DNA of 48,046 nucleotides from Bacteroidota bacterium (GCA_030706635.1 JAUZOD010000028.1:1-48046), one strand, 5' to 3'; counted from the first letter of the stretch, positions 19,492 through 29,142 are shown. Numbers and translations: made by a program. Notes: a model not told the origin generated them from the letters alone.

Positions 19492-20157
19492 ATGAATTCG
19501 CCAGAGGCCAAACCCTATCTCAACGGTCATTCTATTGTAAAACAGCTGGTATCCAACCCCATATTCCCGGGAGACAAAGCCGAACTAACCCATGAAGAAA
19601 AAACAAAAGCCATAGCAGATCATTTCAGAGAGATCATGCTGATTTTGGGGTTGGATCTGAATGATGACAGTTTAAGAAACACACCTTCCCGGGTGGCAAA
19701 AATGTATATCGGGGAAATCTTTAGCGGACTCCTTGAAGAGAACGAACCCGATATCACACTCTTTGAAAACAAGTATCACTATTCAGAAATGCTAATAGAA
19801 AAAAGTATTTCTGTTTATTCTACTTGCGAGCATCATTTTGTGCCGATTATCGGAAAGGCACATATCGCCTATATGCCCAACGGTAAGGTGGTCGGACTTT
19901 CCAAACTTAACCGGATCGTCCATTATTTTTCAAAAAGGCCGCAAGTACAGGAAAGACTGACCGTGCAGATTGCCGGATATCTGAAAAAAGTGCTGCATAC
20001 CGAAGATGTTGCCGTAGTGATTGAGGCAACGCATTTATGCGTGATATCCAGGGGTATCCGGGATGTGGACAGCAGCACCATCACCAGCAGTTACCACGGT
20101 CAGTTCCTGGACGCAGAAAAAAGAAAGGAGTTTAATCGCCAGCTGAATCATCAGTAA
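19492..20157 (+). CDS. folE: GTP cyclohydrolase I
   Basis: A 221-residue protein of normal FolE length. The zinc/active-site motifs are intact: STCEHHFVPI (Cys and His ligands near residues 110-113), the SKLNRIV substrate loop, and ATHLCVISRG with the second zinc Cys, followed by SSTITSSYHG. It converts GTP to 7,8-dihydroneopterin triphosphate, the first step to folate and pterins (in some organisms also queuosine). The N-terminal 40 residues are less conserved. It stands alone between a dehydrogenase and a convergent lyase-like gene. Confidence 0.95.
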   Translation: MNSPEAKPYLNGHSIVKQLVSNPIFPGDKAELTHEEKTKAIADHFREIMLILGLDLNDDSLRNTPSRVAKMYIGEIFSGLLEENEPDITLFENKYHYSEMLIEKSISVYSTCEHHFVPIIGKAHIAYMPNGKVVGLSKLNRIVHYFSKRPQVQERLTVQIAGYLKKVLHTEDVAVVIEATHLCVISRGIRDVDSSTITSSYHGQFLDAEKRKEFNRQLNHQ

Positions 20158-20185
20158 ACTGTTTCACGATTAATGTAACCGGATT

Positions 20186-21037
20186 TTATCCTGTGTGGCT
20201 CACCAGTTTTTTCAAGTAATCATTGCTGATCTCATTATCCGTAATGCCGGATAATCCGTCTCCGTTTTTCAATTGCCGTGCAGCTTCCTTCATGGCACGG
20301 ATTGCAACTTTCAGAAAGCCGGGACCGGTGCTAAGCCGTGCTACCCCTATTTTTCCGAGCGTTTTTAAATCGGGGATTCCGGGAATAGCCAGAATATTTA
20401 CAGGGCAGGAAAGCGCGGCGACCAGTCTCGCAATATCTGGTTCCTTATTCATCGTAATCGGATAGATGCCATCCGCACCTGCTTCCAGGTAAGCTTTACC
20501 CCGCTTGACGGTCTCTTCATATTTTTCTTCGGCCGTTGCCCATTGGATTCCTTTCAAATAAACATCGGTTCTGGCATTGATAAAAAGAAGGATCCCCATG
20601 CCTTCGGCTGTCTCCCGTACAATCTGTAGTCTCCTGCACTGCAGTTCCGTCGGAAAAAGCATCTTATTCTTCAGATCATAGTCCTCAATATTAATACCGA
20701 CCACACCAGCTTCCAGAACCTGTTTAATATTTTCCCGGAGTTCATCTTCCGTTTCCGCGTATCCGCTTTCCACATCGGCCGTAATGGGTATATCCACACT
20801 TCCGGCAATATTCCTCAGCAAAACCAACAACTCACTGAATTTAATATTTTCGCCATCGGGCACACCATGAGTATAGGCAATAGAAGCGCTGGCCGTTGCA
20901 GCAGCAGAATATCCCAGGTCCTCCAACAGGGACGCACCTAAAGGGTCCCACACATTGGGCAAGATCAACAAAGATTTATTCCAATGCAATTCCCGGAATG
21001 CCTTTGCTTTGGTTTGCTGCAACTCTTTATTTAGCAT
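20186..21037 (-). CDS. Isocitrate lyase/PEP mutase superfamily protein
   Basis: A 283-residue TIM-barrel enzyme of the ICL/PEPM superfamily. The metal and catalytic region TADVESGY (near residue 84) and 'GINIEDYD' are visible, as is 'INARTDVYLKG'. Members include oxaloacetate hydrolase, 2-methylisocitrate lyase and PEP mutase. The KKCG-type catalytic loop of true lyases is not visible, so the activity is unassigned. It lies 18 bp downstream of the dicarboxylate symporter gene on the same strand, consistent with action on an imported C4-type acid (inference). Confidence 0.85.
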   Translation of the reverse strand: MLNKELQQTKAKAFRELHWNKSLLILPNVWDPLGASLLEDLGYSAAATASASIAYTHGVPDGENIKFSELLVLLRNIAGSVDIPITADVESGYAETEDELRENIKQVLEAGVVGINIEDYDLKNKMLFPTELQCRRLQIVRETAEGMGILLFINARTDVYLKGIQWATAEEKYEETVKRGKAYLEAGADGIYPITMNKEPDIARLVAALSCPVNILAIPGIPDLKTLGKIGVARLSTGPGFLKVAIRAMKEAARQLKNGDGLSGITDNEISNDYLKKLVSHTG

Positions 21038-21055
21038 TTTTATCTTTTTATATGG

Positions 21056-22324
21056 TCAATGAACCACGCTAAGATCAGGAGATATTTTTTTCTCCACCAC
21101 ACGCTGATAAACGCCTTCATCTATCTCCCCTTCACTCCGCGCAATTACGACTGTAGCTACGGAATTCCCAATGAAATTTATGATTGCTCTGCCTTCACTC
21201 ATGAAGCGGTCCACGCCAATCAGCAGCGCCAGACCCTCCAGCGGAATTACTTTGAGTGCCATCAAGGTGGAAGCCAGTACAATGTACCCGCTGCCCGTAA
21301 CGCCTGCCGCGCCCTTGCTGGTGATGAGCAGGATGCCAATAATCATCAATTGCTGACCAAGGCTCAGATCAATCTGAAAAACCTGTGCCAGAAAGATCAC
21401 GCTCATGCTCAGGTAAATCGTGGTGCCGTCCAGATTAAAACTATACCCGGTTGGGATCAACAGGCCCACAACTTCTTTTTCGCAGCCGGCTGCTTCCAGC
21501 TTTTGCATGATGGAAGGGAAAACTGCTTCACTGCTGCTGGCACCCAGAACAATCAAAATTTCCTCTTTAATGTAAAGCAGCAGTTTCCAAAAACTGAATT
21601 TATAATAACGGCAGATGGCATTCAGTACAACAAACAGAAAGAGCAATCCCGTAAGATAAAAACAAAGCATCAGTTTGCCCAGCAGAAAGATACTGCCGAA
21701 CCCGAATTTCCCTATAGTATAAGCCAGCCCGCCGAAGGCGCCGACAGGACTCAGCCGCATGATCATATTCAGCATTCTGAAAATGATCTTATTAAGTCTG
21801 GTGATACCATTCAACACCGGTTTCCCAAAATCACCGGTTTGTTTCAGCGCAACGGCAAATAGAATACTGAAAAAGAGGATCTGCAGAATATCTCCTTTGG
21901 CAAAGGCTTCTACAATATTGGACGGAATGATATGGGAAAAAAAATCTCCCCAGCTGAATTCACTGGCCTGCTTCGCGATATCGCTCACTACTGCCGATTG
22001 CGTCGCCGGATGAACAATACCGCTTCCTGGTTTTATGGTATTGGCAACAACGAGTCCGATGATCAGGGCCAGCGTCGAAACAACTTCAAAATAAATCAGG
22101 GCCTTCACGCCCAGCCTGCCGACTTTCTTCATACTGCCCGCGCCGGCTACGCCGATCACAATGCTGCAAAAAATCACCGGCGCAATAATCATGCGGATCA
22201 GGTTGATGAACCCATCCGCAATACCCTTGGCCGCAGCAGAAAAACCAGGAAACAGCCAGCCGACGAAAACACCCAGCGTGATGCCGATAAGGACCTGGAC
22301 GTAGAGAACTCTAAGATATTTCAT
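21056..22324 (-). CDS. dctA: Dicarboxylate/amino acid:cation symporter (DctA/GltP-type)
   Basis: A 422-residue transporter of the DAACS family. The scaffold is seen in helix 1 (LIGITLGVFVGWLFPG), the first re-entrant region, the serine-rich LGASSSEAVFP (near residue 265), 'PTGYSFNLDGTTIY' and 'SKGAAGVTGSGYIVLA', all hallmark motifs. It imports C4-dicarboxylates or acidic amino acids with H+ or Na+. I choose the ATG at 22322-22324; a GTG at 22354 would place the repeat element's heptamers in the N-terminus. It is probably cotranscribed with the downstream PEP-mutase-like gene. Confidence 0.9.
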   Translation of the reverse strand: MKYLRVLYVQVLIGITLGVFVGWLFPGFSAAAKGIADGFINLIRMIIAPVIFCSIVIGVAGAGSMKKVGRLGVKALIYFEVVSTLALIIGLVVANTIKPGSGIVHPATQSAVVSDIAKQASEFSWGDFFSHIIPSNIVEAFAKGDILQILFFSILFAVALKQTGDFGKPVLNGITRLNKIIFRMLNMIMRLSPVGAFGGLAYTIGKFGFGSIFLLGKLMLCFYLTGLLFLFVVLNAICRYYKFSFWKLLLYIKEEILIVLGASSSEAVFPSIMQKLEAAGCEKEVVGLLIPTGYSFNLDGTTIYLSMSVIFLAQVFQIDLSLGQQLMIIGILLITSKGAAGVTGSGYIVLASTLMALKVIPLEGLALLIGVDRFMSEGRAIINFIGNSVATVVIARSEGEIDEGVYQRVVEKKISPDLSVVH

Positions 22325-22330
22325 TGATCG

Positions 22331-22432
22331 ATTGGATGACGGATGACGGTTCACGGTTGACGGTTAACGGTTAACGGACTTTAATTTTGAATTCGCGCAG
22401 GAAATCGGTCAACCGTCAACCGTCATCCCAAT
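22331..22432. repeat. Heptamer-built palindromic element, copy A
   Basis: The left arm (22331-22378) is about six degenerate 7-bp units of the GTTGACG type (GATGACG, GTTCACG, GTTGACG, GTTAACG). The right arm (22405-22432) is about three units in inverse complement. The outer ends ATTGG and CCCAAT also pair. The loop contains TGAATTCGC. The core matches copy B at 42423-42502. It fills the gap between the pgm stop and the dctA ATG, ending 7 bp before the latter. Confidence 0.85.
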
Positions 22433-22438
22433 CTGCTT

Positions 22439-24079
22439 TTACTTAATCGCGCTATCAACAATCTCCTGTGCCTCTCCAAGCATTTTCCGTAAATGCTCTT
22501 TGCCACGGAAGCTCTCTGCGTAGATTTTATAGATATCCTCTGTTCCCGAAGGGCGAGCAGCGATCCAGCCATTTTCAGTGACCAGTTTGAGTCCGCCGAT
22601 CGAAGCCCCGTTTCCGGGGGCGTTCGTAAGGATGGAATTGATCTTATCGCCGGCCAGGGTCTTCTGCTGAATCTGTTCCGGTGAGAGTTTTCCCAGTTTT
22701 GCTTTTTGTTCAACGCTTGCTTTTGCTTCCACCCGGTCATACACGGATTCACCCAGCTCCCTCGTCAGATCCTGATAAATTTCACCCGGATCGCGTTTCA
22801 GGGCGGCGGTAATTTCAGCAGCCAGAAGACTTGGAATAAAGCCGTCTTTGTCTGTTGTCCATACAGCGCCATCCAGCCGGGAAAAAGAGGCCCCGGCACT
22901 TTCTTCACCACCAAAACAAAGCGAGCCGTTGAATAATCCATCCACAAACCACTTGAACCCGACCGGCGTTTCATATAATTTTCGGTTTAGCTTAGCCGTT
23001 ACCCGGTCAATCATCTGGCTGCTCACAACCGTTTTGCCAATCGCCGAAGTATTTTTCCAGAGAGGACGGTGTTGAATCAGAAAAAATATGGCAACAGACA
23101 AATAATGATTGGCCGGAAGCAATCCAACACTTTTCGTTACGATGCCATGCCGGTCATGATCCGTATCACAGGCCATGGAAACATCAAACCGGTCCTTCAA
23201 TCCGATCAGCTGCTGCATGGCATAAGGGGAAGACGGGTCCATACGGATCTTCCCGTCCCAATCCAAGGACATAAACCGAAAAGTGGGATCAACCACCTTG
23301 TTCACGACGGTCAGGTTCAGTCCATATTTTTGTGCGATCGGCTCCCAGTAATGAACACCCGCGCCTCCAAGCGGATCTACGCCTATACTGATTTTTGAAT
23401 CCCGGATGATATCCAGGTTGATCACTTTATCCAGATCGTTGATATAATGATTCAGATAATCGAAGCGATGCGTGCTGGAGGCGCGCAGGGCTTTTTCATA
23501 AGAAAATCTTTTCACATTCTTTAGCCCCTGCGCCAGGAATTCATTGGCCTTGGCCTCAATCCATTTGGTGATTTCCGTATCGGCAGGTCCGCCGTTCGGC
23601 GGATTATATTTAAATCCGCCGTCATCCGGCGGATTATGCGAAGGCGTAATGACGATGCCGTCCGCCAGTCCCGTTATGCGGTTGTTGTTATACGTGAGTA
23701 TGGCATGAGAAATCACAGGTGTTGGTGTGTATTCATCCTGGTTAGACAGCATCAGTTCAACCCCGTTGGCAGCCAGCACTTCGATGGCGCTGGTATAAGC
23801 CGGAATGGACAACGCATGCGTGTCAATTCCCAGAAATAGCGGCCCGTCAATTTTTTGCTGCCGGCGATACAAACAAATCGCCTGACTGATGGCCAGGATA
23901 TGCCATTCATTAAAAGAGCTGGTAAAAGAAGAACCGCGGTGCCCGGAAGTTCCAAAGGCAACGCGCTGAGCGGGAACTGCAGGATCCGGCTTATTTGAAT
24001 AGTACGCTGTGATCAGCCTGGGAACGTTTACCAATAGATCATTGCCGGGCAGCTTGCCGGCGGTTGCGCTTATTTTCAT
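22439..24079 (-). CDS. pgm: Phosphoglucomutase (alpha-D-glucose phosphate-specific)
   Basis: A 546-residue alpha-D-phosphohexomutase of the usual Pgm length. The catalytic phosphoserine is in ITPSHNPPDDGG (near residue 147), the metal loop is DTDHDRHG (near residue 303), the sugar-binding loop is GGEESAGAS (near residue 390) and the phosphate-binding loop is ARPSGTEDIYKIYAE near the C-terminus. It interconverts glucose-1-phosphate and glucose-6-phosphate in the cytoplasm. A palindromic repeat element separates it from the downstream dctA. Confidence 0.95.
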   Translation of the reverse strand: MKISATAGKLPGNDLLVNVPRLITAYYSNKPDPAVPAQRVAFGTSGHRGSSFTSSFNEWHILAISQAICLYRRQQKIDGPLFLGIDTHALSIPAYTSAIEVLAANGVELMLSNQDEYTPTPVISHAILTYNNNRITGLADGIVITPSHNPPDDGGFKYNPPNGGPADTEITKWIEAKANEFLAQGLKNVKRFSYEKALRASSTHRFDYLNHYINDLDKVINLDIIRDSKISIGVDPLGGAGVHYWEPIAQKYGLNLTVVNKVVDPTFRFMSLDWDGKIRMDPSSPYAMQQLIGLKDRFDVSMACDTDHDRHGIVTKSVGLLPANHYLSVAIFFLIQHRPLWKNTSAIGKTVVSSQMIDRVTAKLNRKLYETPVGFKWFVDGLFNGSLCFGGEESAGASFSRLDGAVWTTDKDGFIPSLLAAEITAALKRDPGEIYQDLTRELGESVYDRVEAKASVEQKAKLGKLSPEQIQQKTLAGDKINSILTNAPGNGASIGGLKLVTENGWIAARPSGTEDIYKIYAESFRGKEHLRKMLGEAQEIVDSAIK

Positions 24080-24225
24080 GGTGATTAAAGTTAGTTTAAT
24101 TTCATAAGCGAATATTCGTCAGAAAAAATATGAAACATTTTTTGATTTCATGTACGAGCCTGGTCTCCAGGTGAACTGACCTTATTAAACAGGATCGTAA
24201 AATCTCTTTTGACCTTATTGGCCTA

Positions 24226-25146
24226 TCCCATCCATTAGACCTGACGGGAGCCGTGGATGTGATTAAAGACACCGATCTTGTAAAAGGAAGCCCCACGAAT
24301 ATCGTTTCAGCCCTGCAGGGTAAGGTAGCTTTTGAACCGGGCCCACGCCGCGCAGTCTGCCCTATCCCGAAGAGCTTCAGCGATCCGCTTCGAATCCTGA
24401 TTCGATGGTTGATTTCAAAGGACCCAATGATTGTATCGGCCACAGCACCAACTGGCAGAACGGGATCTTTAAAACGGGGATAACAAATAATTATTCCCTG
24501 AATTTTTCCGGTTCTGATGATAAAGGCAGTTAACTCGTTTCCGGAAGTTATCTGGATCAGAAGGGTGTTATCCTGAATTCAAAATTTAACCAATATGGGA
24601 TCCGGGCGAATATTACCCGGAAAATTAATAACTGGCTGAGCTTTGGTTCGAACACGAATTTCAACAAGTCGCTGAATCAACTGGTAAAAACCAATAACGA
24701 AGACCTTAGCGGTGGCGTTGGCGTGGTAAAAGCTGCACTGGCTTTTGCGCCCGCGGCGCCACTCTACGATTCCGGCACCTCGTTCCTTGTCCTTACACCT
24801 TCAACGGCACAGGCGCCAACGGATATGCTGACGACTATTATGCAGGTCCCGGCAACGAGAATCTGAAATGGGAAACCACGAATCAGTATGATGGAGGTCT
24901 CGACCTGTCCTTTCTAAAAAACCGGATCACTTTTCATGCAGACGTATATTATAAAAGGACGCACGATCTTTTGCAGAACATCACCATACCAGCTTCTACC
25001 GGATTTTCCACCCAACTGGTGAACCGCGGCGAAGTGGAAAACAAGGCATTGGAACTCACTTTAACGCAATTCCCGTCAGCAATCATGATTTCACCTGGAA
25101 TCCTTCCGGCAACATTTCCTTCAACGCGGGTCCCAGTCTGCTGTTA
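24226..25146 (+). pseudogene. Shattered SusC/RagA-type TonB-dependent receptor
   Basis: Fragments of one receptor appear in order but in different frames. The plug segment LTGAVDVIKDTDLVKGSPTN with VSALQGKVA lies at 24241-24336. A barrel segment starts at 24438 (NWQNGIFKTG); in it an in-frame TAA at 24531 interrupts 'DDKGS-LVSGSYLDQKGV', and it continues to about 24780. A late barrel segment from about 24791 (GNENLKWETTNQYDGGLDL) suffers a 1-nt deletion near 25064 and then reads IPVSNHDFTWNPSGN. Large pieces between and after the fragments are missing. It is clearly inactive, and no SusD remnant follows. Confidence 0.85.
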
Positions 25147-25168
25147 ACAGCTCCCGGTCTTCGCCGGC

Positions 25169-25423
25169 AGTTCCGATAATATTTCTGAAATTGCTTATAA
25201 GGCCGGCTATAGTAGTATCGCCTATTTCAACCGGTCGTTTAAAAGGCAAAAAGGGTTGTACACCAAAAGAATACCGGAAAAAATTGTCATTGCCCAAGCC
25301 GAAAATGCGGATATCTTCCAAGGCCTATGGGATGGTTTAGCGGTATCCCGTCCTCTGCATAGCAGAATACTCAACCCGGGCGTCTTCATACGGAGTTTTT
25401 TTGAAATAGATAAGGTTATTTGA
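25169..25423 (+). pseudogene. AraC-family regulator, C-terminal helix-turn-helix remnant
   Basis: An 84-codon open stretch without a start codon. Its first part is the second AraC helix-turn-helix (NISEIAYKAGYSSIAYFNRS, then FKRQKG). The rest is unrelated low-information sequence up to the TGA at 25421. The N-terminal sensor and the first DNA-binding helix are absent. It abuts the receptor remnant on the same strand, so a deletion has probably fused the ends of two formerly separate genes. Confidence 0.75.
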
Positions 25424-25459
25424 AATAATTCATATATTTATTCCAACTAAACTCTGTCT

Positions 25460-26017
25460 TTGAGAAAAGTTGCTGCGATATTCCTTCAGTGCATCCTGCT
25501 GTTTAACATCGCGGGATATCGTGCCTGGTTCTACTATGCAGAACGGAATGCAGATATAAAAATGGAGGCATCCCTGGACAATAATGAATACAACGAGGCC
25601 GATCTGGTCACGCTCCGCGTTCCCCTCAACATGCCTTATCAAATAGACAATGCCCGTTTTGAACGAGTAAATGGAGAATTCAGTTTCGAAGGTAAAATTT
25701 ACAAGTATGTAAAACGTAGGGTCAGCAATGGCACCCTTGTTTTATTATGCCTTCCGGATGTTCAAAAAATGCACCTGAGGAAAGCAAAAACAGAATACGG
25801 CAACTATGCCAATGATATAAGTTCTTCTTCCAATAAAAATACGGGGCGTTCCGATTTACAAAAAAATCATTCCTGCAGCGAATACGAAGCTTTTCTGTTC
25901 CGTTTCAGTATACCGTCCATACTGCCGGCAAATTCCCGGATCATGGATAACACACAGGCCAGCCTTCCGGAATCTACGATAGCAGCACCCGCCAAACCTC
26001 CGCAGACGCTTGCCTGA
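25460..26017 (+). CDS. Uncharacterised exported protein (TTG start)
   Basis: A 185-residue protein beginning at a TTG (25460) that directly precedes a signal-anchor helix (about residues 4-26, 'VAAIFLQCILLFNIAGYRAWFYYA' region). A polar extracytoplasmic domain follows, with repeated Asn/Glu/Lys-rich segments and the recognisable 'LVTLRVPLNMPYQID' and 'GKIYKYVKRRV' stretches. I recall similar proteins next to TonB-dependent receptor genes in Chitinophagaceae, but I know no function. No ATG exists until residue 35, so TTG is the best start. The DUF3179 gene follows at 55 bp. Confidence 0.65.
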   Translation: MRKVAAIFLQCILLFNIAGYRAWFYYAERNADIKMEASLDNNEYNEADLVTLRVPLNMPYQIDNARFERVNGEFSFEGKIYKYVKRRVSNGTLVLLCLPDVQKMHLRKAKTEYGNYANDISSSSNKNTGRSDLQKNHSCSEYEAFLFRFSIPSILPANSRIMDNTQASLPESTIAAPAKPPQTLA

Positions 26018-26072
26018 TCTTTCTGCCGTTTACTATTCTCCTCTTTTTTAACTGCAGGGTTAATCATTATTT

Positions 26073-27257
26073 ATGTATCGATTACCGTTGATAACCGGCA
26101 TCGTGCTATTATTTCTGACCGAAATAACCAGGGTTTATTTCATCATGCCATTTCCCGGAAGCCAGCATGCAGATACCATCTGCCTCGCTTACTTCATCGG
26201 CAGGAATAAATGGATCCTGCGGATCATCGGGGTCGTGCTGGTTACATTCCCGGTCTATCGGATTTTTACAAGGGACAGACTTTGGAAGAGGATTTTACTT
26301 GCCACCGTTTTGATTTTTTATGGCATCATATTCTTCCTGTTCAATTTCCGCTTCGAAGCAGATAAAATGTTTTATCAGCCGACCCATAAAAATTTCGCGA
26401 CCGCAGTTAATAATACAATGGACAGCACCCGGCTGGTTATCGGAGTTGAAATCAATGGAGAAGCAAAAGCCTTTCCCATCCAGATCATCGGCTATCATCA
26501 CCAGGTGAGGGATACCATCGGCCATACACCAGTGATGATCACCTATTGCACAGTTTGCAGAACCGGGCGGGTTTATAGTCCAATGATCAATGGCCATCCG
26601 GAAAGTTTTCGCCTGGTCGGAATGGATCATTTCAACGCGATGTTCGAGGATCAGACCACCAAAAGCTGGTGGCAACAGGCAACAGGGATTTCGATAGCCG
26701 GGCCTTTGAAGGGTTCATCATTGAAAGAAATCCCCTCCCGTCAGCTGACCCTGGCAGCGTGGCTTCGGAAATATCCGGATACCAAGATCCTTCAGGCAGA
26801 CACTTTGTACAAAGAACAATACAAAGACCTCGCTGATTTTGACAAGGGAACCATCAAAGGGAGTCTCGAGAAACGGGATTCCGCATCCTGGAAGAAAAAA
26901 TCCTGGGTGATTGGGGTGAGAATGCCCGACCATGACAGAGCGTATGACTGGAACGAACTGGTTTTACATTCCATCATTCAGGACAGCATCGCCGGTTATC
27001 CCATCATGATCCTCCTGGAAAAAGATACTGCTTCTTTTTATGTTTTCAACAGGAATGTAGATGGCCGAACCCTTTGGTTTACAAAAACCCTCAACAGCCC
27101 AATGCTAACGGATACTAATACCCGTTCCTTGTGGAATATAGAAGGGCTTTGCGTGAGCGGAGCCTTAAAAGACAAACAGATGCAATCCGTTCCTGCTTAT
27201 CAGGAATTCTGGCACTCCTGGAAACAATTTCATCCGAATACCACCCAATACCAATAA
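26073..27257 (+). CDS. DUF3179 domain membrane protein
   Basis: A 394-residue protein with three N-terminal hydrophobic segments (about residues 3-25, 47-64 and 74-94) and a large DUF3179 domain after residue 105. The domain shows the family's PIQIIGYHHQVRDTIG region and a conserved Cys pair in TYCTVCRTGRVY (near residue 158), which might bind metal or form a disulfide. The domain is probably periplasmic and its function is unknown. It precedes the first CMD gene by 9 bp, so it belongs to the same operon. Confidence 0.85.
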   Translation: MYRLPLITGIVLLFLTEITRVYFIMPFPGSQHADTICLAYFIGRNKWILRIIGVVLVTFPVYRIFTRDRLWKRILLATVLIFYGIIFFLFNFRFEADKMFYQPTHKNFATAVNNTMDSTRLVIGVEINGEAKAFPIQIIGYHHQVRDTIGHTPVMITYCTVCRTGRVYSPMINGHPESFRLVGMDHFNAMFEDQTTKSWWQQATGISIAGPLKGSSLKEIPSRQLTLAAWLRKYPDTKILQADTLYKEQYKDLADFDKGTIKGSLEKRDSASWKKKSWVIGVRMPDHDRAYDWNELVLHSIIQDSIAGYPIMILLEKDTASFYVFNRNVDGRTLWFTKTLNSPMLTDTNTRSLWNIEGLCVSGALKDKQMQSVPAYQEFWHSWKQFHPNTTQYQ

Positions 27258-27266
27258 TCATTCATC

Positions 27267-27839
27267 ATGGCATACATCCAACTCAACAATCAGCTGCCCG
27301 GCATTACCGGCTTACTGGAAAACCGGAAAGATACCGGTGCCCCTATCCGCGAACTTACCCAGATCCTGCTTCGCGGAGAAAGTACACTTACGGAAATGGA
27401 GCGGGAACTGATCGCCACCATCGTTTCTTACCGCAACCAATGCCGCTTCTGCACCAATGCGCACAGCGCAACCGTAATCGCTCTTGGCGGAGATGCTGAC
27501 CTACTGGATAAAATCTATCATGATCCGGAAAACGCGCCGGTGAGTGAAAAAATGAAAGCCCTGCTGGCCATCGCAGCTAAAGTGCAGGAACTCGGAAAAT
27601 CGGTAAAGGAAGAGCATATCAGCAGGGCGAAAAAAGCCGGCGCAACTGATTTGGAAATTCACGACACGGTGCTGATAGCCGCCTTGTTCTGTTTGTACAA
27701 TCGTTACGTGGACGGTCTGGGGACTTATTGTCCTGAAGATCCTGCTTACTATCAAAAGCTGGCTTCGCGACTGGCGACCATGGGTTATGGAAGTCCGAAA
27801 GATCCGGGCGTACGCATAGGCGAGGAGAGCTTTAAATAA
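27267..27839 (+). CDS. CMD-family peroxidase-related protein, paralogue 1
   Basis: A 190-residue protein of the carboxymuconolactone decarboxylase/AhpD fold (uncharacterised peroxidase-related branch). It has Cys59-x-x-Cys62 and His66 (QCRFCTNAH), preceded by ERELIATIVS, plus the C-terminal signature 'EIHDTVLIAA' and NRYVDGL. The same plan recurs in three genes downstream. In AhpD the CxxC/His set supports peroxide reduction; other CMD proteins decarboxylate lactones. There is no signal peptide. It is the most N-terminally diverged copy and has a C-terminal extension. The MFS gene follows after 19 bp. Confidence 0.88.
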   Translation: MAYIQLNNQLPGITGLLENRKDTGAPIRELTQILLRGESTLTEMERELIATIVSYRNQCRFCTNAHSATVIALGGDADLLDKIYHDPENAPVSEKMKALLAIAAKVQELGKSVKEEHISRAKKAGATDLEIHDTVLIAALFCLYNRYVDGLGTYCPEDPAYYQKLASRLATMGYGSPKDPGVRIGEESFK

Positions 27840-27858
27840 CAAGACCAAATATTTAACA

Positions 27859-29136
27859 GTGAATGCAAATACCATAGAGCGTCCTGAAACCATGGCAATT
27901 CCGCTGCTGAAGGAAATTCATGTTCAGAAATACAAACGGGCACTGTTTATGATCTGCTTTTTCAGCAGTTTGTTTGGAGGCACCGTCTCCACTTTGATGT
28001 CTGTTTATTTGCCCGTGGCTGTAAAAGACCTGATGAGCAATACAAGTTCCGCGCAGTATGATAATATTACCGCTTACATCAGCGCGCTTTTTATATTCGG
28101 CTGGATGGTCGGCGGAATTCTTTGGGGCATCCTTTGTGATACCCTCGGCAGAAAAAAATCATTTATCTACGCTACACTGTGTTATGGCCTGTTCACTTTA
28201 ACGACTGCTGTTGCGCCTTCCTGGTTTATGGTTGTCGTCAGCCGGTTCATGTCGGGCTTTGGGATTGGTGGCGTACTGGTGATCACCACGATGCTGGTGT
28301 CTGAAGGTTATCAGGAAAAAAGAAGGGCCGTTCTGCTGGGCATTTTATCCATTTCGATTCCCGTCGGCATTTTTTCTGCCGGCCTCATTAATTATTTTGT
28401 CTCTTATTGGCGCTATGCATTCGTTGTGGGTGCGATACCGGTTGTGCTATCCGGACTGGCCGCCATTTTCTTTACAGAATCGGAACTGTGGCGAAGTGCA
28501 CAACGAAAAGGGATTCAGGCAAGAAATAACCTCAGGCAATTGTTCAATAATGAAAACGGCAAACACCTGGTCATGGGCTCGCTCATTTTCGGTACCGCCC
28601 TGATTGGCCTGTGGGCCACTTTTTCATGGCTTCCTTCCTGGATACAGAGCCTGATCCAGGGAGCAGGAGGACAAAAAGAACGGGGGCTCGCCATGATGAT
28701 GATGGGGGGCGGTGGTTTGCTGGGCGGTTTTGTTTCCGGATGGATCGTAAACGCCATCGGTGTTAAAAAAACACTGCTCCTGTGTTTCGGTATTTCCTTT
28801 ATCCTTTCTGTGATCTTATTCAAATTAACCACGGTCCTTTCTACTGCTGTGTATTTCCAGATTGCCCTGATCACTATTTTTTTCGGCATGAGCCAGGGAG
28901 CACTCTCGGTGTATATCCCCGATCTGTTTCCTGTCTCGCTTCGCGCAACGGCCACCGGAGTATGTTTTAATCTGGGTCGTTTCTTTACAGCAGTAGCTGT
29001 TTTTTTCATCGGTTCTCTGGTTGATTTTTTAGGCGGGTATGGGAATGCCATTTTCTGGTTCTCTTTTGTTTTCCTTATCGGATTCGTGATCACCTTTTTC
29101 AGTAAACCAGCTATTTACGCACAACAATCAAAATAG
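27859..29136 (+). CDS. MFS transporter
   Basis: A 425-residue, 12-helix major facilitator. The loop 2-3 signature is present as GILWGILCDTLGRKKSF (near residue 90), and 'SRFMSGFGIGGVLVITTMLVSE' is typical of the sugar/organic-acid or aromatic-acid symporter branch. The GTG at 27859 gives the longest frame; an ATG at 27892 is an alternative that would remove 11 polar residues. It is embedded between CMD paralogues 1 and 2 (gaps 19 and 6 bp), so it probably moves the substrate or product of those enzymes. Confidence 0.9.
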   Translation: MNANTIERPETMAIPLLKEIHVQKYKRALFMICFFSSLFGGTVSTLMSVYLPVAVKDLMSNTSSAQYDNITAYISALFIFGWMVGGILWGILCDTLGRKKSFIYATLCYGLFTLTTAVAPSWFMVVVSRFMSGFGIGGVLVITTMLVSEGYQEKRRAVLLGILSISIPVGIFSAGLINYFVSYWRYAFVVGAIPVVLSGLAAIFFTESELWRSAQRKGIQARNNLRQLFNNENGKHLVMGSLIFGTALIGLWATFSWLPSWIQSLIQGAGGQKERGLAMMMMGGGGLLGGFVSGWIVNAIGVKKTLLLCFGISFILSVILFKLTTVLSTAVYFQIALITIFFGMSQGALSVYIPDLFPVSLRATATGVCFNLGRFFTAVAVFFIGSLVDFLGGYGNAIFWFSFVFLIGFVITFFSKPAIYAQQSK

Positions 29137-29142
29137 ACCATC

